64,000 nt of DNA from Gammaproteobacteria bacterium (lineage in GTDB: Bacteria > Pseudomonadota > Gammaproteobacteria > Arenicellales > JAJDZL01): assembly GCA_022823625.1 (NCBI GenBank), contig JAJEHQ010000001.1, positions 1 to 64,000 on the forward strand. Direction: 5' to 3'. The notes under the pieces were generated by a model. It was not told the origin of the DNA. It made no database searches and saw only the letters and a list, made by a program, of their open reading frames with translations. The translations under genes were made by a program, and so were the position numbers. Shown in pieces: positions 45,880 through 56,400 of this stretch; the first letter of the stretch is position 1, and the number at the start of each line of letters is the position of its first letter.

Positions 45880-48315
45880 ATGGACACTCATGCAAGAGTT
45901 GTAATTATCGGTGGCGGCGTCGTTGGGGTGGGAACACTTTACCACCTAGCTAAGAAAGGATGGAGCGACGTCATTTTGTGTGAAAGGACGGAACTGACAG
46001 CTGGCTCAACATGGCATGCGGCAGGATTATTGCCGCTTTTCAATATGAGTTATGCCGTTGGTCAATTGCACAAATATTCTGTTGACCTCTATAAGTCCCT
46101 GGAAGCCGAAACGGGACAGAATGTTGGGTTCCACGTTACTGGAAACCTCCGGTTGGCGCGTACTCGGGACCGAATGGATGAATACAAGAAGTATTGTGGC
46201 ACAGCCAATACCATCGGTGTTCCATTCGAGTTGATCACACCATCCGAAATCAAAGAGCTTTGGCCATTGATCAACCTTGATGGTTTGATTGGCGCACTGT
46301 ACCATCCGGATGACGGTCATATTGCACCAGTTGACGTGACGAACGCAATGGCAAAAGGTGCACGAGACAGAGGTGCCAAGATCTACCAGCAAACGCAAGT
46401 GACAGGTCTAACCCGAACACGCGGCGGTGAGTGGAAAGTTTCAACAGGCAAAGGTGACATCACTTGCGAGCATTTGGTATGCGCAACCGGAAACTATTCA
46501 CAGGACATAAGCCGTCTATTGGGAATCAACATTCCTTCAATTCCCGTGCAGCATCAGTACATCGTGACTGACGTTGTGCCTGAACTCAAAGAGTATCGGG
46601 AGAGCGGCGGCGAGGAACTCGCGGTGCTGCGGGAATCCGATGCTTCCTACTATTTGCGCGAGGAACGGATGGGCTATATCCTGGGGCCATATGAAGTTGG
46701 TGCTCCGGCAGTGTTTGCGGACGGTGTTCCATCCGGGTTTGAGAAAGACCTGTTTCCCGGTGACCTGGATCGTCTACTGCCGCATGTTGAAGCAGCTATT
46801 CATCGAGTGCCGTCGTTTGAAACGGCTGGAATCAAAGATATCGTCAATGGCCCTATCGCTTATACACCGGATGGTAGTCCATTAATTGGACCGGCTTGGG
46901 ACTTGCCCAATGTTTGGTTGAATGAAGGCCATAGTTTTGGGGTAACCGCATCCGGTGGGGCAGGGTGGCAACTGGCTGAGTGGATTGTTGAGGGCGAACC
47001 GACCATTGACCTCTTAGCAGTTGATCCACGCCGGTATGGCGATTATGCTCGTGGACCATTCCTGGTGAAGAAGAATGAAGAAGCATATGAAAATGTGTTC
47101 ACGGTGCACTACCCGGATGAAGAAAGACCCGCTTGCCGACCAGCTAAAACCAGTCCGATTCATGATCGTCTGGGTGGTATGGGAGCAGTTTGGGGTCAGC
47201 GCTATGGATGGGAGAGACCAAACTGGTTTGCTCCAGACGGTGTCGAAGCGGTCGATGATTGGAGTTTCAGGCGGTCGAAATACTTTGAACATGTTGGCAG
47301 CGAGCACAACAACATTCGGAACAATGTCGGAATCATCGACATTACCAGTTTTTCCAAGTTTCGAGTATCAGGTGCAGGTGCTGAAACCTTTCTTGATCCA
47401 TTGGTAGCGAGGCGATTACCAAAAGCACCTGGGCGCATTCAACTTTGTCATGTGCTGACGAAAAATGGTGGAGTGAGAAGCGAATTCACGGTTACCCGGA
47501 ATACAGACGGATCGTTTTACCTGGTGAGTTCTGGAGCTGCAGAACGTTTTGATTTGAGTTTTCTGAACAAACACTTGCCGGACGACAACTCAGTACAGGT
47601 AGAAAACCTGACAACGAGCTATGCAACACTGGTTGTTGCCGGGCCAAATTCAAGAAAGGTGCTGCAGAAACTGACTGATACCGACTTGTCTTCAGAGGCT
47701 TTTCCCTGGTTGACGGCACAGGATATTTATGTTGGCGTCGCACCGCTTCGGGCGATGCGCGTTAATTTTGTTGGTGAGCTGGGCTGGGAGTTACATCATC
47801 CCATTGAATATCAACGTCATATCTTTGAGCAGTTGATGGATGCTGGTCAGGAGTTTAACATTGGGCAGTGTGGCATGCGGGCAATGGACTCGCTGAGGAT
47901 CGAAAAATCCTATCGCATGTGGGGACAGGATCTGACTCGCGAGTACACCATGCTTGAGGCGGGATTGGGAATATTCGTTCACATGGACAAGGGTGATTTT
48001 ACCGGTCGTGATGCACTGCGTGCTCAAAAGGAAAGTGGGATTCCGCAAGAGTTTGTTACCGTCGCTGTTGAAGGGATAACCGATGCCGATCCGTTAGGCA
48101 ATGAACCCTTGTGGGATGGCAGGAAAATGATTGGCAGAGCTACAGCGGGCTCATATGGTCACTTCATCGGAAAAAGCCTTGCACTCGGTTACGTTCAGAC
48201 CGGATATGGCAAACCTGGAACAAATTTCGAAATAGAAATTTTGGGTGAAAGATATAATTGCACTGTTGTTGAAAACTCACCTCACGACCCAGAAAACATC
48301 AGGCTCAAATCGTAG
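45880..48315 (+). CDS. Dimethylglycine/sarcosine dehydrogenase-like flavoenzyme (FAD + GcvT)
   Basis: An 811-residue paralogue of the gene at 21189, same architecture. FAD motif VVIIGGGVVGVGTLYHLAKK at the N-terminus; GSTWHAAGL (about 48-56), the covalent-FAD His motif in the canonical form; a GcvT-like folate part in the second half ('FRVSGAGAETFLDPL', 'MRAMDSLRIEKSYRMWGQDLTREYTMLEAGLG'). It fits dimethylglycine dehydrogenase or sarcosine dehydrogenase more exactly than the first copy. Its direct neighbours etfBA give an obvious electron acceptor. It is divergent from aceK. The 204-base gap between them contains both promoters; I see no clear boxes. Confidence 0.9.
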   Translation: MDTHARVVIIGGGVVGVGTLYHLAKKGWSDVILCERTELTAGSTWHAAGLLPLFNMSYAVGQLHKYSVDLYKSLEAETGQNVGFHVTGNLRLARTRDRMDEYKKYCGTANTIGVPFELITPSEIKELWPLINLDGLIGALYHPDDGHIAPVDVTNAMAKGARDRGAKIYQQTQVTGLTRTRGGEWKVSTGKGDITCEHLVCATGNYSQDISRLLGINIPSIPVQHQYIVTDVVPELKEYRESGGEELAVLRESDASYYLREERMGYILGPYEVGAPAVFADGVPSGFEKDLFPGDLDRLLPHVEAAIHRVPSFETAGIKDIVNGPIAYTPDGSPLIGPAWDLPNVWLNEGHSFGVTASGGAGWQLAEWIVEGEPTIDLLAVDPRRYGDYARGPFLVKKNEEAYENVFTVHYPDEERPACRPAKTSPIHDRLGGMGAVWGQRYGWERPNWFAPDGVEAVDDWSFRRSKYFEHVGSEHNNIRNNVGIIDITSFSKFRVSGAGAETFLDPLVARRLPKAPGRIQLCHVLTKNGGVRSEFTVTRNTDGSFYLVSSGAAERFDLSFLNKHLPDDNSVQVENLTTSYATLVVAGPNSRKVLQKLTDTDLSSEAFPWLTAQDIYVGVAPLRAMRVNFVGELGWELHHPIEYQRHIFEQLMDAGQEFNIGQCGMRAMDSLRIEKSYRMWGQDLTREYTMLEAGLGIFVHMDKGDFTGRDALRAQKESGIPQEFVTVAVEGITDADPLGNEPLWDGRKMIGRATAGSYGHFIGKSLALGYVQTGYGKPGTNFEIEILGERYNCTVVENSPHDPENIRLKS

Positions 48316-48357
48316 CCAAATCACACAAGTTTTTTCAATTTTCAACCGAGGAGCGGT

Positions 48358-49110
48358 ATGAAAGTCGTTGTTCCTGTTAAACGCGTAATTGATGCGAACA
48401 TTAAAGTCAGAGTGAAGGCCGACCGCTCTGGCGTTGAACTTAACAATGTCAAAATGGCAATGAATCCCTTTTGCGAAATTGCAGTCGAAGAATCGATTCG
48501 TATGAAGGAGTCAGGTGCGGCCGAAGAAATCGTTGTGGTTGCTGCAGGGCCTCAGCAGAGCCAGGAAACCATTCGCACAGCTCTGGCAATGGGTGCGGAT
48601 CGTGGCATCTTGATTCAAACTGATGTACCTTTGGAGCCATTGGCGGTTTCGAAGCTACTGAAGTCGGTAATCGAGCGAGAAGGTCCGGGCTTGGTCGTGA
48701 TGGGTAAACAAGCTGTCGACAACGATAACAACCAAACCGGCCAAATGCTCTCGGCAAAGCTGAACTGGTCGCTTGGTACTTTTGTTTCAAAGATTGAGAT
48801 TAAGGACGATTCTTTTGAAGTTGTTCGAGAGGTTGATGGCGGACTCGAAACAGTATCGCTTTCAAAGCCAAGCGTTATCACAGTTGATCTTCGTTTGAAC
48901 GAACCGAGGTACGCTTCACTACCCAACATAATGAAAGCGCGGCGGAAGCCAATAGAAACGCTGACACCCGATGAACTCGGTGTAGACGTCACACCAAGAA
49001 TTGAAGTGGTGGAAGTCAATGAACCGCCAAACCGCCAGGCAGGGATCAAGGTGTCCAGCGCGGCTGAACTGATCGAAAAACTGAGAGATGAGGCAAAGGT
49101 ACTAGCATGA
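48358..49110 (+). CDS. etfB: Electron transfer flavoprotein beta subunit
   Basis: A 250-residue ETF beta chain. '[22 protein letters not shown]', '[19 protein letters not shown]' and '[19 protein letters not shown]' are family signatures, the last including the AMP/ETF-dehydrogenase contact region. It carries electrons from the DMGDH-like enzymes and acyl-CoA dehydrogenases of this window to ETF:quinone oxidoreductase (not seen here). The ribosome binding site GAGGAG lies just upstream. It overlaps etfA by four bases. Confidence 0.96.
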   Translation: MKVVVPVKRVIDANIKVRVKADRSGVELNNVKMAMNPFCEIAVEESIRMKESGAAEEIVVVAAGPQQSQETIRTALAMGADRGILIQTDVPLEPLAVSKLLKSVIEREGPGLVVMGKQAVDNDNNQTGQMLSAKLNWSLGTFVSKIEIKDDSFEVVREVDGGLETVSLSKPSVITVDLRLNEPRYASLPNIMKARRKPIETLTPDELGVDVTPRIEVVEVNEPPNRQAGIKVSSAAELIEKLRDEAKVLA

Positions 49111-50039
49111 GTGTACTAATTCTGGTCGAACACGACAATGAAGAGGTTAAAGCCTCTACACTGAATACTGTCACCGCAGCCTGTGAAGTCAGTGATGATC
49201 TGCATGCACTCGTTATAGGCTTCAATTGCAATGCAGTTGTATCCGCCGCGTGCAATATTGACGGCGTTAGTAAGGTTATCAAATGTGACAGCGAAGCTTA
49301 CCAGTATGGTTTAGCCGAAAACGTTGCGCCAGTAGTCAAAGACCTTGCTGAAAGCTACAGTCATGTATTTGCTCCGGCTTCGACATTTGGCAAAAATCTG
49401 ATGCCCAGAGTTGCTGCGATGCTGGACGTTCAACAGGTATCCGACATCAGCGAGATTCTGAGTGAGGATACTTTCGTTCGCCCAATCTATGCGGGTAACG
49501 CCTTGGCGACTGTACGCTCCACTGATTCTGTAAAACTGATCACTGTACGAACGACAGCGTTTGATGCGGCGAGCGAAGAAGGTGGTGCAGCGCCAATCGA
49601 AGAAATCACTTCAACAGGGGATGTTGGACTGTCAAACTTTGTTCGACACGATTTGACTCGTAGTGAGCGCCCCGAACTGACTACCGCGAGTATCGTAATT
49701 TCAGGTGGACGCGGCATGCAAAGTGGAGAAAACTTTAACATGCTAGAGCGAGTTGCCGATAAACTCGGTGCTGCAGTCGGCGCCTCGCGGGCGGCTGTAG
49801 ATGCGGGCTATGTGCCAAATGACTACCAGGTCGGACAGACCGGAAAAGTTGTTGCGCCTGACCTCTACATTGCAGTTGGCATATCCGGAGCAATTCAGCA
49901 TTTGGCTGGAATGAAAGACTCAAAGGTGATCGTTGCCATCAACAAGGACGAAGAAGCACCGATATTTCAGGTTGCCGATTTCGGTTGGGTAGCGGACCTG
50001 TTTAATGCAGTACCGGAACTCGAAGCCGCACTCGACTGA
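49107..50039 (+). CDS. etfA: Electron transfer flavoprotein alpha subunit
   Basis: A 310-residue ETF alpha chain, starting at the ATGA overlap with etfB. The C-terminal FAD domain shows '[38 protein letters not shown]', then '[31 protein letters not shown]', the classical FAD-binding stretches. It forms the heterodimer with EtfB. It closes the dmgdh-etfBA cluster. Confidence 0.96.
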   Translation: MSVLILVEHDNEEVKASTLNTVTAACEVSDDLHALVIGFNCNAVVSAACNIDGVSKVIKCDSEAYQYGLAENVAPVVKDLAESYSHVFAPASTFGKNLMPRVAAMLDVQQVSDISEILSEDTFVRPIYAGNALATVRSTDSVKLITVRTTAFDAASEEGGAAPIEEITSTGDVGLSNFVRHDLTRSERPELTTASIVISGGRGMQSGENFNMLERVADKLGAAVGASRAAVDAGYVPNDYQVGQTGKVVAPDLYIAVGISGAIQHLAGMKDSKVIVAINKDEEAPIFQVADFGWVADLFNAVPELEAALD

Positions 50040-50065
50040 CTGCTCTGAAGTTTTCGACGAGCAGT
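50039..50065 (+). terminator. Hairpin at the end of etfA
   Basis: ACTGCTC-N13-GAGCAGT, a 7-bp stem beginning at the last base of the stop codon and followed by a mixed GTTCTACTT. A possible terminator of the etf operon, without a strong T-run. Confidence 0.4.
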
Positions 50066-50591
50066 GTTCTACTTGGCGAGATTCTACCAAAAGAAAAGGA
50101 ATAATGTACCTAAATCGACAAAGCCAAGACTTTAGAAACATATTGAAAATCGATAAAGAACAAGCGTTCTAAGTAGAAAATATATGGGAATTATCTTTTT
50201 TAGTTGACAGCTGAAATATCATGCTAAATCTTTCGATTTTCTGGAAGATTTCTGCTCTGGGGGTTTCTTCTTCACCGGCGGTTTCTAACCCAGCAATATT
50301 GACAGGACATCCTCAAATTCGAAGTCGCTCATCGGTGGGACTGACGGCTGTTCGCCTTTGTCAGATCGTTTCATTGTAATGACTGGCCGATTGTTCGTTC
50401 GCTAATGTAACCGGCCATCTGTTCCGCCGACGAGGTCGGTGTATTTCAGACGCTTGTCAAACAATCCTCGTAAAGTCCATATAACGCCATAGTGTCGCAT
50501 TTTCCGGTGGAGACGTAAGCTTTGGATGCGGTTCATACATTTACACAACCCAATGGGTAAACAAGTTAACGCCAATTTTTTGAAAAATACC
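50040..50591. other. Intergenic region with gene relic
   Basis: Apart from the etfA hairpin and the broken - strand gene listed separately, the left part (50070-50215) is AT-rich and empty. Confidence 0.5.
50219..50531 (-). pseudogene. Decayed gene with frame break and two in-frame TAG codons
   Basis: Read on the - strand from about 50531, one frame gives PHPKLTSPPENATLWRYMDF, then TGA. After a frame change the sequence continues FDKRLKYTDLVGGTDGRLH, TAG, RTNNRPVITMKRSDKGEQPS and on to FEFEDVLSILLG, TAG, KPPVKKKPPEQKSSRKSKDL, TGA. Both TAG codons could be former CAG (Gln). The opening LWRYMDF recalls DUF2971-type proteins from memory, at low confidence. It is a relic next to the VapBC-like pair. 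The ORF track shows only part of it (50402-50638). Confidence 0.55.
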
Positions 50592-50978
50592 CTATCGCAA
50601 ATCAAATGCGACGCGGTGAACTCCACTGACGCGATCAAAGTGTAGGTCGTTACTTAATATCGGATATTCGTACTGTTTTGCGGTGGCGGCAATCCAAGTG
50701 TCGTTGGAAGGAATTGGTGTACCTTTGGCCTTCAATTCCAATCTAATTTGTGCATACCAGTGAGCAGTTTCTCTATCAATTGATACGATATCCACATTCG
50801 TTAAGACTAAATCTAGCCAATGGGCATAGCGGACGTAATGTCGAGACTGCTGAATGCCAAACAAGTATTCGCCAACTACGATGCTAGGGACTTCAACACT
50901 ATCAGCGTTGCCAAGTATTTCTTCTACCGCTCCAATGCCTTCTGCCCACGCTGACAAAGCGTTGGTATCCAGAATCAT
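50592..50978 (-). CDS. VapC-like PIN-domain toxin
   Basis: A 128-residue PIN-domain ribonuclease. The acidic metal-binding residues appear as MILDTNALSAW (Asp4), the mid-protein VVGEYLFGI (Glu) and SNDTWIAATA (Asp), with a final 'ILSNDLHFDRV'. VapC toxins cleave tRNA or rRNA when free of antitoxin. It overlaps the antitoxin gene by four bases (ATGA), the normal order antitoxin-toxin. The pair lies in a region rich in relics between etfA and aceA, typical for horizontally moving modules. Confidence 0.92.
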   Translation of the reverse strand: MILDTNALSAWAEGIGAVEEILGNADSVEVPSIVVGEYLFGIQQSRHYVRYAHWLDLVLTNVDIVSIDRETAHWYAQIRLELKAKGTPIPSNDTWIAATAKQYEYPILSNDLHFDRVSGVHRVAFDLR

Positions 50979-51229
50979 CGACGATCATTCTCGTCAACTA
51001 CTCCGAATTCATCTTCGATGAGTTCGAGTATCCTGTGGTTTTCTTCTGCCAAATCAGACAGTGCACCAAATCCGACCATCCAAGGCTTTTCATGCTGTTT
51101 AGAGTTTGGCAATACAGCTAATTCTTCAATTAATCCAGAGACGAGTTGGCTGACAGTGATGCCTCTATTTTCCGCAACAAACTCTGCTTTCTTTAGAGTG
51201 CCATCGCTTATTTCTATTACGGTTTTCAT
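50975..51229 (-). CDS. VapB-like antitoxin
   Basis: An 84-residue antitoxin directly upstream of the PIN toxin. The N-terminus 'MKTVIEISDGTLKKAEFVAENRGITVSQLVSGLIEEL' fits a ribbon-helix-helix DNA-binding domain (short beta strand then two helices), and the acidic C-terminus (LIEDEFGVVDENDRR) suits toxin neutralisation. It should repress its own promoter. No operator was identified with confidence. Confidence 0.85.
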   Translation of the reverse strand: MKTVIEISDGTLKKAEFVAENRGITVSQLVSGLIEELAVLPNSKQHEKPWMVGFGALSDLAEENHRILELIEDEFGVVDENDRR

Positions 51230-51755
51230 TATTTGACTGGCGATTTCTCCGTTGCAAGAGTCACTTGTTCCCTACCAAATTCAATAGTCGTAAACTATCG
51301 ATGCTATGCATTTTACATTACGTTATTTTCCTTTGTATTTCGATTAGAGGCGTATTGAATTCTTTCCAGTTTTCGGAAAAGAAGTTGGTAAACGACCGAA
51401 ATCAGCGCCATCAAAATGAATCAGTTTGGCACTATAGTTGTTTCAACGGAAATTGAAAGATATCCAGCAACTATCTGGATAAATTAGTTTTCGGAATTAA
51501 TCTAATTGTCGCTGGACAACTGACACATGTACTCAACTTTGCGGCAATTTAATGCAGAGTAATACCAATCGTAAATTTGGATTGTAATTTTCCAATTCAA
51601 TCCTATATTGAGGCGACTACAGAAAACTAATTACGTAAGTTTCTGGCAATGTAGATTCATCAAAACAGCGAGTTTGCTATTGTACTCGTTGTAGAAACTC
51701 GTCGAACAATTGCTGGTTTTCCAGATCAATTATTCATAGATTAGGAGAATAATCC
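51230..51755. other. Intergenic region, nothing recognised
   Basis: AT-rich, with the VapBC promoter at the left by position and a small inverted repeat ATCCAG-N7-CTGGAT at 51462-51480. A 63-codon ORF at 51265-51456 has no known motif and is not called. The ribosome binding site of the small ORF below is at 51743-51747. Confidence 0.45.
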
Positions 51756-51935
51756 ATGTCATGTAGAGATGGAATGACTACGTCCCCTTCAAAACGCAAA
51801 ACTGAATGGAGCCAGAAAATCGTCGGCCTGAAGGATTGGAATCAAAAATGTATCGGATCTAAATCTGCTGCCACAAAGAAAAGGCGCCGAAGTATTTCCC
51901 GGCGCCTTTTTCTTATAGAAGGTGGGCTCAGTTAG
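51756..51935 (+). CDS. Possible 59-residue basic small protein, convergent with aceA
   Basis: ATG at 51756 has AGGAG eight bases upstream. The frame encodes [18 protein letters not shown], then a very basic middle ([10 protein letters not shown]) and ends at TAG 51933-51935, overlapping the aceA stop on the other strand. It is one residue below the ORF-track limit. Against it: its last third is formed by the aceA terminator hairpin, so transcription may end before the stop codon. No family recognised. Confidence 0.3.
   Translation: MSCRDGMTTSPSKRKTEWSQKIVGLKDWNQKCIGSKSAATKKRRRSISRRLFLIEGGLS
51880..51909 (-). terminator. Strong rho-independent terminator of aceA (works both ways)
   Basis: AAAGGCGCCG-N10-CGGCGCCTTT, a 10-bp stem with GC core. 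On the - strand it is followed by TTCTTTG and lies about 20 bases past the aceA stop; on the + strand it runs into TTTTTCTT. Confidence 0.9.
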
Positions 51936-53260
51936 AACTGAGCTGTTTCTGTTGAATCTGCCATTGCAACCGTTGAACTCTTGCGTCCGCCAGTTGTTGC
52001 TTCGTTAACAGCGTCAAAATAACTCACACCAACTTCATGCTGATGGCGCGTTGCAGAGAATCCAAATTCTTCTGCTGAAAATTCAGCTTGCTGCAATTCT
52101 GCATAGCCTTCCATGCCGCGGTCCAGATATTTTTTTGCAATATCAAAACTTGAGTAGTTAACGCTATGGAAACTAGCAAGCGTTACGAACTGATATTTGT
52201 AGCCCATCTTTGCCAGGCTCTTCTGAAAATCTGCAAGATTTTCGGCACCTAAATCCCGTTGCCAGTTGAACGAGGGTGAACAGTTGTAGGCCAGCATTTT
52301 GCCTGGAAATTCTGCATGAACACCGTCGGCAAACTTCTGTGCATCTTCCAGGTTTGGAGTTGAAGTTTCCATCCAAATCAGATCAGCATACGGTGCATAT
52401 GCTAGACCACGTGCAATACACATTTCGATTCCACCGGTAATGCGGAAAAAACCTTCATCAGTTCGCTCCCCGGTGATGAACGGGTGGTCTCGCTCATCAA
52501 TATCGGAGATCAAGAGGCGAGCAGCTTCGGCATCGGTTCTGGCGATGATAATGGTGGGAACTCCCATAACATCTGCGGCCAGTCGAGCTGAAGTCAGATT
52601 TCGAATGCCATTGGCTGTTGAGAGCAGAACCTTGCCGCCCAAGTGGCCACATTTCTTTTCTGAAGACAGTTGATCTTCATAGTGGATACCAGCCGCTCCA
52701 GCTTTAATCATTGCCTTGGTCAGTTCAAATACGTTGAGTGGACCCCCAAATCCTGCTTCCGCATCGGCAACAATCGGCATGAACCAGTCAATATCGGTTG
52801 TTTCCTGACCGCTCAGGCGTTCAAGTGTTTGAATCTGATCCTGACGCGTGAAAGCGTTATTGATACGCTCAATGACTTGCGGAACAGAACTCGCTGGGTA
52901 AAGGGACTGATCTGGATAAGTTTGGCCAGCGTTGTTTGCATCAGCGGCGACCTGCCAACCAGACAAATAGATCGATTTCAGTCCGGCTCGTACTTGCTGT
53001 ACTGCCTGACAGCCGCTATAGGCCCCAAGGCTTGCTACAAAATCGGAACTGTTCAGAAATTTCCAAAGTTTTTCAGAGCCCATCTCAGCCAAAGTGTTTT
53101 GAATGCGTACACTTCCCCGCAATCTTTCGACCTCAGTCCAGTCATAGTCTCTGCGAATGCCTTCCCAGCGGTTCGGTGCATAACTCGGCACTGGAAATTT
53201 CTTTAGATCTTCAGTTGGGTTAATATCCCATGAGTATTTGCCATTTGGTCTTTGGGTCAT
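51932..53260 (-). CDS. aceA: Isocitrate lyase
   Basis: A 442-residue isocitrate lyase, the usual bacterial length. The catalytic loop KKCGH is at 202-206, with 'GYSG'-type '[16 protein letters not shown]', 'SLYPASSVP', '[18 protein letters not shown]' and 'NCSPSFNW' also conserved. It splits isocitrate to succinate and glyoxylate for growth on C2 units. ATG at 53260. Malate synthase is not in the window, while the control enzyme AceK is about 6 kb away. A strong terminator closes the gene, so it is a single-gene unit. Confidence 0.97.
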   Translation of the reverse strand: MTQRPNGKYSWDINPTEDLKKFPVPSYAPNRWEGIRRDYDWTEVERLRGSVRIQNTLAEMGSEKLWKFLNSSDFVASLGAYSGCQAVQQVRAGLKSIYLSGWQVAADANNAGQTYPDQSLYPASSVPQVIERINNAFTRQDQIQTLERLSGQETTDIDWFMPIVADAEAGFGGPLNVFELTKAMIKAGAAGIHYEDQLSSEKKCGHLGGKVLLSTANGIRNLTSARLAADVMGVPTIIIARTDAEAARLLISDIDERDHPFITGERTDEGFFRITGGIEMCIARGLAYAPYADLIWMETSTPNLEDAQKFADGVHAEFPGKMLAYNCSPSFNWQRDLGAENLADFQKSLAKMGYKYQFVTLASFHSVNYSSFDIAKKYLDRGMEGYAELQQAEFSAEEFGFSATRHQHEVGVSYFDAVNEATTGGRKSSTVAMADSTETAQF

Positions 53261-53466
53261 GCCCTATGCTCCATATGTTTGAAAATAATCGATTTATCAG
53301 CGATGTATCACTGAGTCAAAGAGTTCAAAATAAGTATATTGCATCGCAACACAATAATTTTCAGGATTGTTGGAATGCAGGACTTCAAAAGTTCACTCTC
53401 TTTCAGTGCTTGGATTTCACAGATAGACTCCTAAAGACTATTCGTTGATGTCGTTTGTAAATTCAG

Positions 53467-56400
53467 CTAGTTCGACTTACCGAATGCGCCGCCGCCTGGT
53501 GTTTCAACCACGAAAACATCATCTGAATTCATTTCGGTTCGATCTGTCGAACCCAACTTCTCCACACTGCCATCTGCTCGAATAACGTAATTGCGTCCCG
53601 TTTGACCAGACTCTCCACCATCAACACCGTAAGGCGGGATGATTCTATGTCCAGAGAGAATTGCGGCTGTCATCGGTTCTAGAAATCGAAGTTTTCGAAT
53701 CGCTCCATTGCCACCTCTTTGTCGGCCGCGACCGCCACTATTGTGTCGAATCTCAAAACTCTCCAAACGGATCGGAAATCGCCACTCCAGAATCTCGGGA
53801 TCAGTTAGTTTTGCGTTAGTCATGTGTGTGTGAACCGCATCCGCACCATCAAAATCGGGTCCTGCTCCAGACCCTCCACAAATTGTTTCATAGTACTGGT
53901 ACTTTTCGTTTCCAAAAGTCAAATTGTTCATTGTGCCCTGTGCTGCAGCCATAACACCAAGTGCTCCGTAAAGCGTATCTGTGATGTACTGTGAGGTTTC
54001 GACGTTGCCGGCAACCACCGCTGCGGGATAAACAGGCTTTAGCATACAACCGTCAGGAATGATGATCTTGATCGGCTTAAGGCAGCCTTCATTCATCGGA
54101 ATGACATCCTCAACCAGTGTTCTGAAAACGTACATGACTGCGGCTCTGGCAACAGATGAAGGAGCATTGAAATTGTTTTCGCGTTGTGAGGAGGTTCCGG
54201 TGAAGTCAACAACTGCACTCTGGTTTTCCTGATCGACTGAAATGGTAACTTCAATGGCACTACCATCGTCCATTTCATAGCGAAAGTGACCGTCTCTGAG
54301 TGCTTTAAGGACATTCTTAACTGCCCCTTCTGCGTTGTCCTGAACATGCTGCATGTATGCAATCACAACGTCAAGGCCAAAGTGATTCACCATTGTTCTC
54401 AGTTCCTGCACGCCTTTTTCATTCGCTGCCACCTGAGCTTTGATGTCAGCCAGGTTCTGTTCAATGTTGCGCACCGGATACTGCGCACCCAAAAGCACAT
54501 CCCTGATCTCACTCTCCAAGAACCGACCTTGGTCGATGAGTTGAACATCGTCAATTAACACGCCTTCTTCTTCGATTACATGACTGTCAGGTGGCATTGA
54601 ACCTGGAGTGATTCCGCCGACATCGGCATGATGTCCGCGCGAGGCTACATAAAACAGAATTTTGCCTTCAATCTGTTCGAATACGGGTGTGATGACAGTG
54701 ATGTCGGGCAGGTGAGTACCACCGTTATAAGGATTGTTGAGGATGTAAGAGTCGCCTGGTTTCATGCTGCCTTTTCGATTGCGTATCACAATGTGAACCG
54801 ACTCACTCATTGAACCAAGGTGAACCGGCATATGCGGAGCATTGGCTACCAGGTCGCCTTGAGCGTCGAATATTGCGCATGAAAAATCCAGACGTTCTTT
54901 GATATTGACAGAATAAGCGGAGTTTTCCAGCGAGGCGCCCATCTGTTCAGCAATCGACATAAACAAATTGTTGAACACCTCAAGCATCACCGGATCGGCA
55001 TCCGTGCCTACAACCTTCTGTTTAGGGCGAGGTGCTATTCTTCTTAAAATCAAGTGGTTATGTCGGGTTGTTTCAAGAGCCCAGTCCTGCTCAACAATGG
55101 TCGTACCAGTCGATTCAATAATGATTGCCGGTCCTACGACGGTATCACCAGGATGCAGTGCTTCTCTTACGTACACGTTTGATTCGTGAAAGCTGCCGGA
55201 ATAATACATTTGAGCGGTACCGCTCGACTTAAGAGGAGAAGAACGAGGTAGGATTTGTTTTTCATCCTCCACATGCATTCTGGTGCTGCCGATGGCTTCA
55301 ACTGAAATTGCCTCGACCATCACTTCTTTATCTGGCATGATAAATCCGTAGCGCTGTTTATGGCTCTCTTCAAACTGACTGCGAATGGTGTCGCAGTCGC
55401 TGCTAGCAACTTCAACGGCAGAATCGGTGCCTTCATAGCGTACGTGAATTCGTTTTTGCAAATCGATGTTCTGTGCTTCAATTTCCTGCTTCGTTACTTC
55501 ATCAGTTGCTCGTTCGCAAAGTGCTGAATAGCGTAGTTCGAGCGCTGCAATCAGTTGGTCTGAAAGTCGATCTTCCACCGCTTCTTCATGAATGACGCGA
55601 ACGTCTGCCAATCCAATGCCATAGGCCGACAGGACGCCAGCGTAAGGATGGATGAAGACGGTTTCAATTCCCAGAGCGTCGGCGACGAGGCACGAATGTT
55701 GCCCACCAGCACCTCCGAAACTACAAAGGGTGTATTCAGTAATGTCGTAACCACGTTGCACAGAAATTTTCTTGATGGCATTAGCCATGTTGTCGACGGC
55801 AATCTTGAGAAACCCCTCGGCGACGCCGTGAGCTGTTCGATCATCTCCCGTTTGCAATCGAATCGAGTCAGCGAGTTCGGAAAACTGATTCTCGACAGTT
55901 TCAAGATCAAGTGGCTGGTTACCATTCGGGCCAAAAATATGTGGAAAAAATTCTGGCTGTAGTTTGCCCAGAATCAGGTTACAGTCAGTAATGGTGAGCG
56001 GTCCGTTTCGACGATAACAGGCCGGGCCTGGATTGGCACCTGCAGATTCAGGTCCAACACGGTATTTCAAACCATCAAACTTAAGAATGGAACCGCCGCC
56101 AGCTGCGACGGTGTGAATACGCATAATTGGTGAACGAATTCGGACTCCTGCAACGAATGTGTCGTAGGCGCGTTCGTACTCACCTGCGTAATGGGATACA
56201 TCAGTTGATGTCCCGCCCATATCAAATGCGATAATCTTGTTAAAGTCTGCTAGTTTGCTAGTTTCAACAGCACCGACAACACCACCAGCAGGGCCTGACA
56301 GAATACTGTCTTTACCCTGAAACTGCCTGGCATCGGTTAGCCCACCGTTCGATTGCATGAACATCAGACGAACTCCGTGCAACTCACTGGCAATTTGGTT

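Noticed and set aside
24049-50287. Stop-codon reassignment (TGA or TAG read as an amino acid)
   Set aside because: In-frame TGA and TAG appear only in short remnants, while intact genes use TGA and TAG as ordinary stops (for example ATGA overlaps in etfBA and the dpp-like genes). Decay is the simpler explanation.
53230-53448. 72-codon + strand ORF in the aceA upstream region
   Set aside because: It overlaps the aceA start on the other strand and has no family motif; likely chance.
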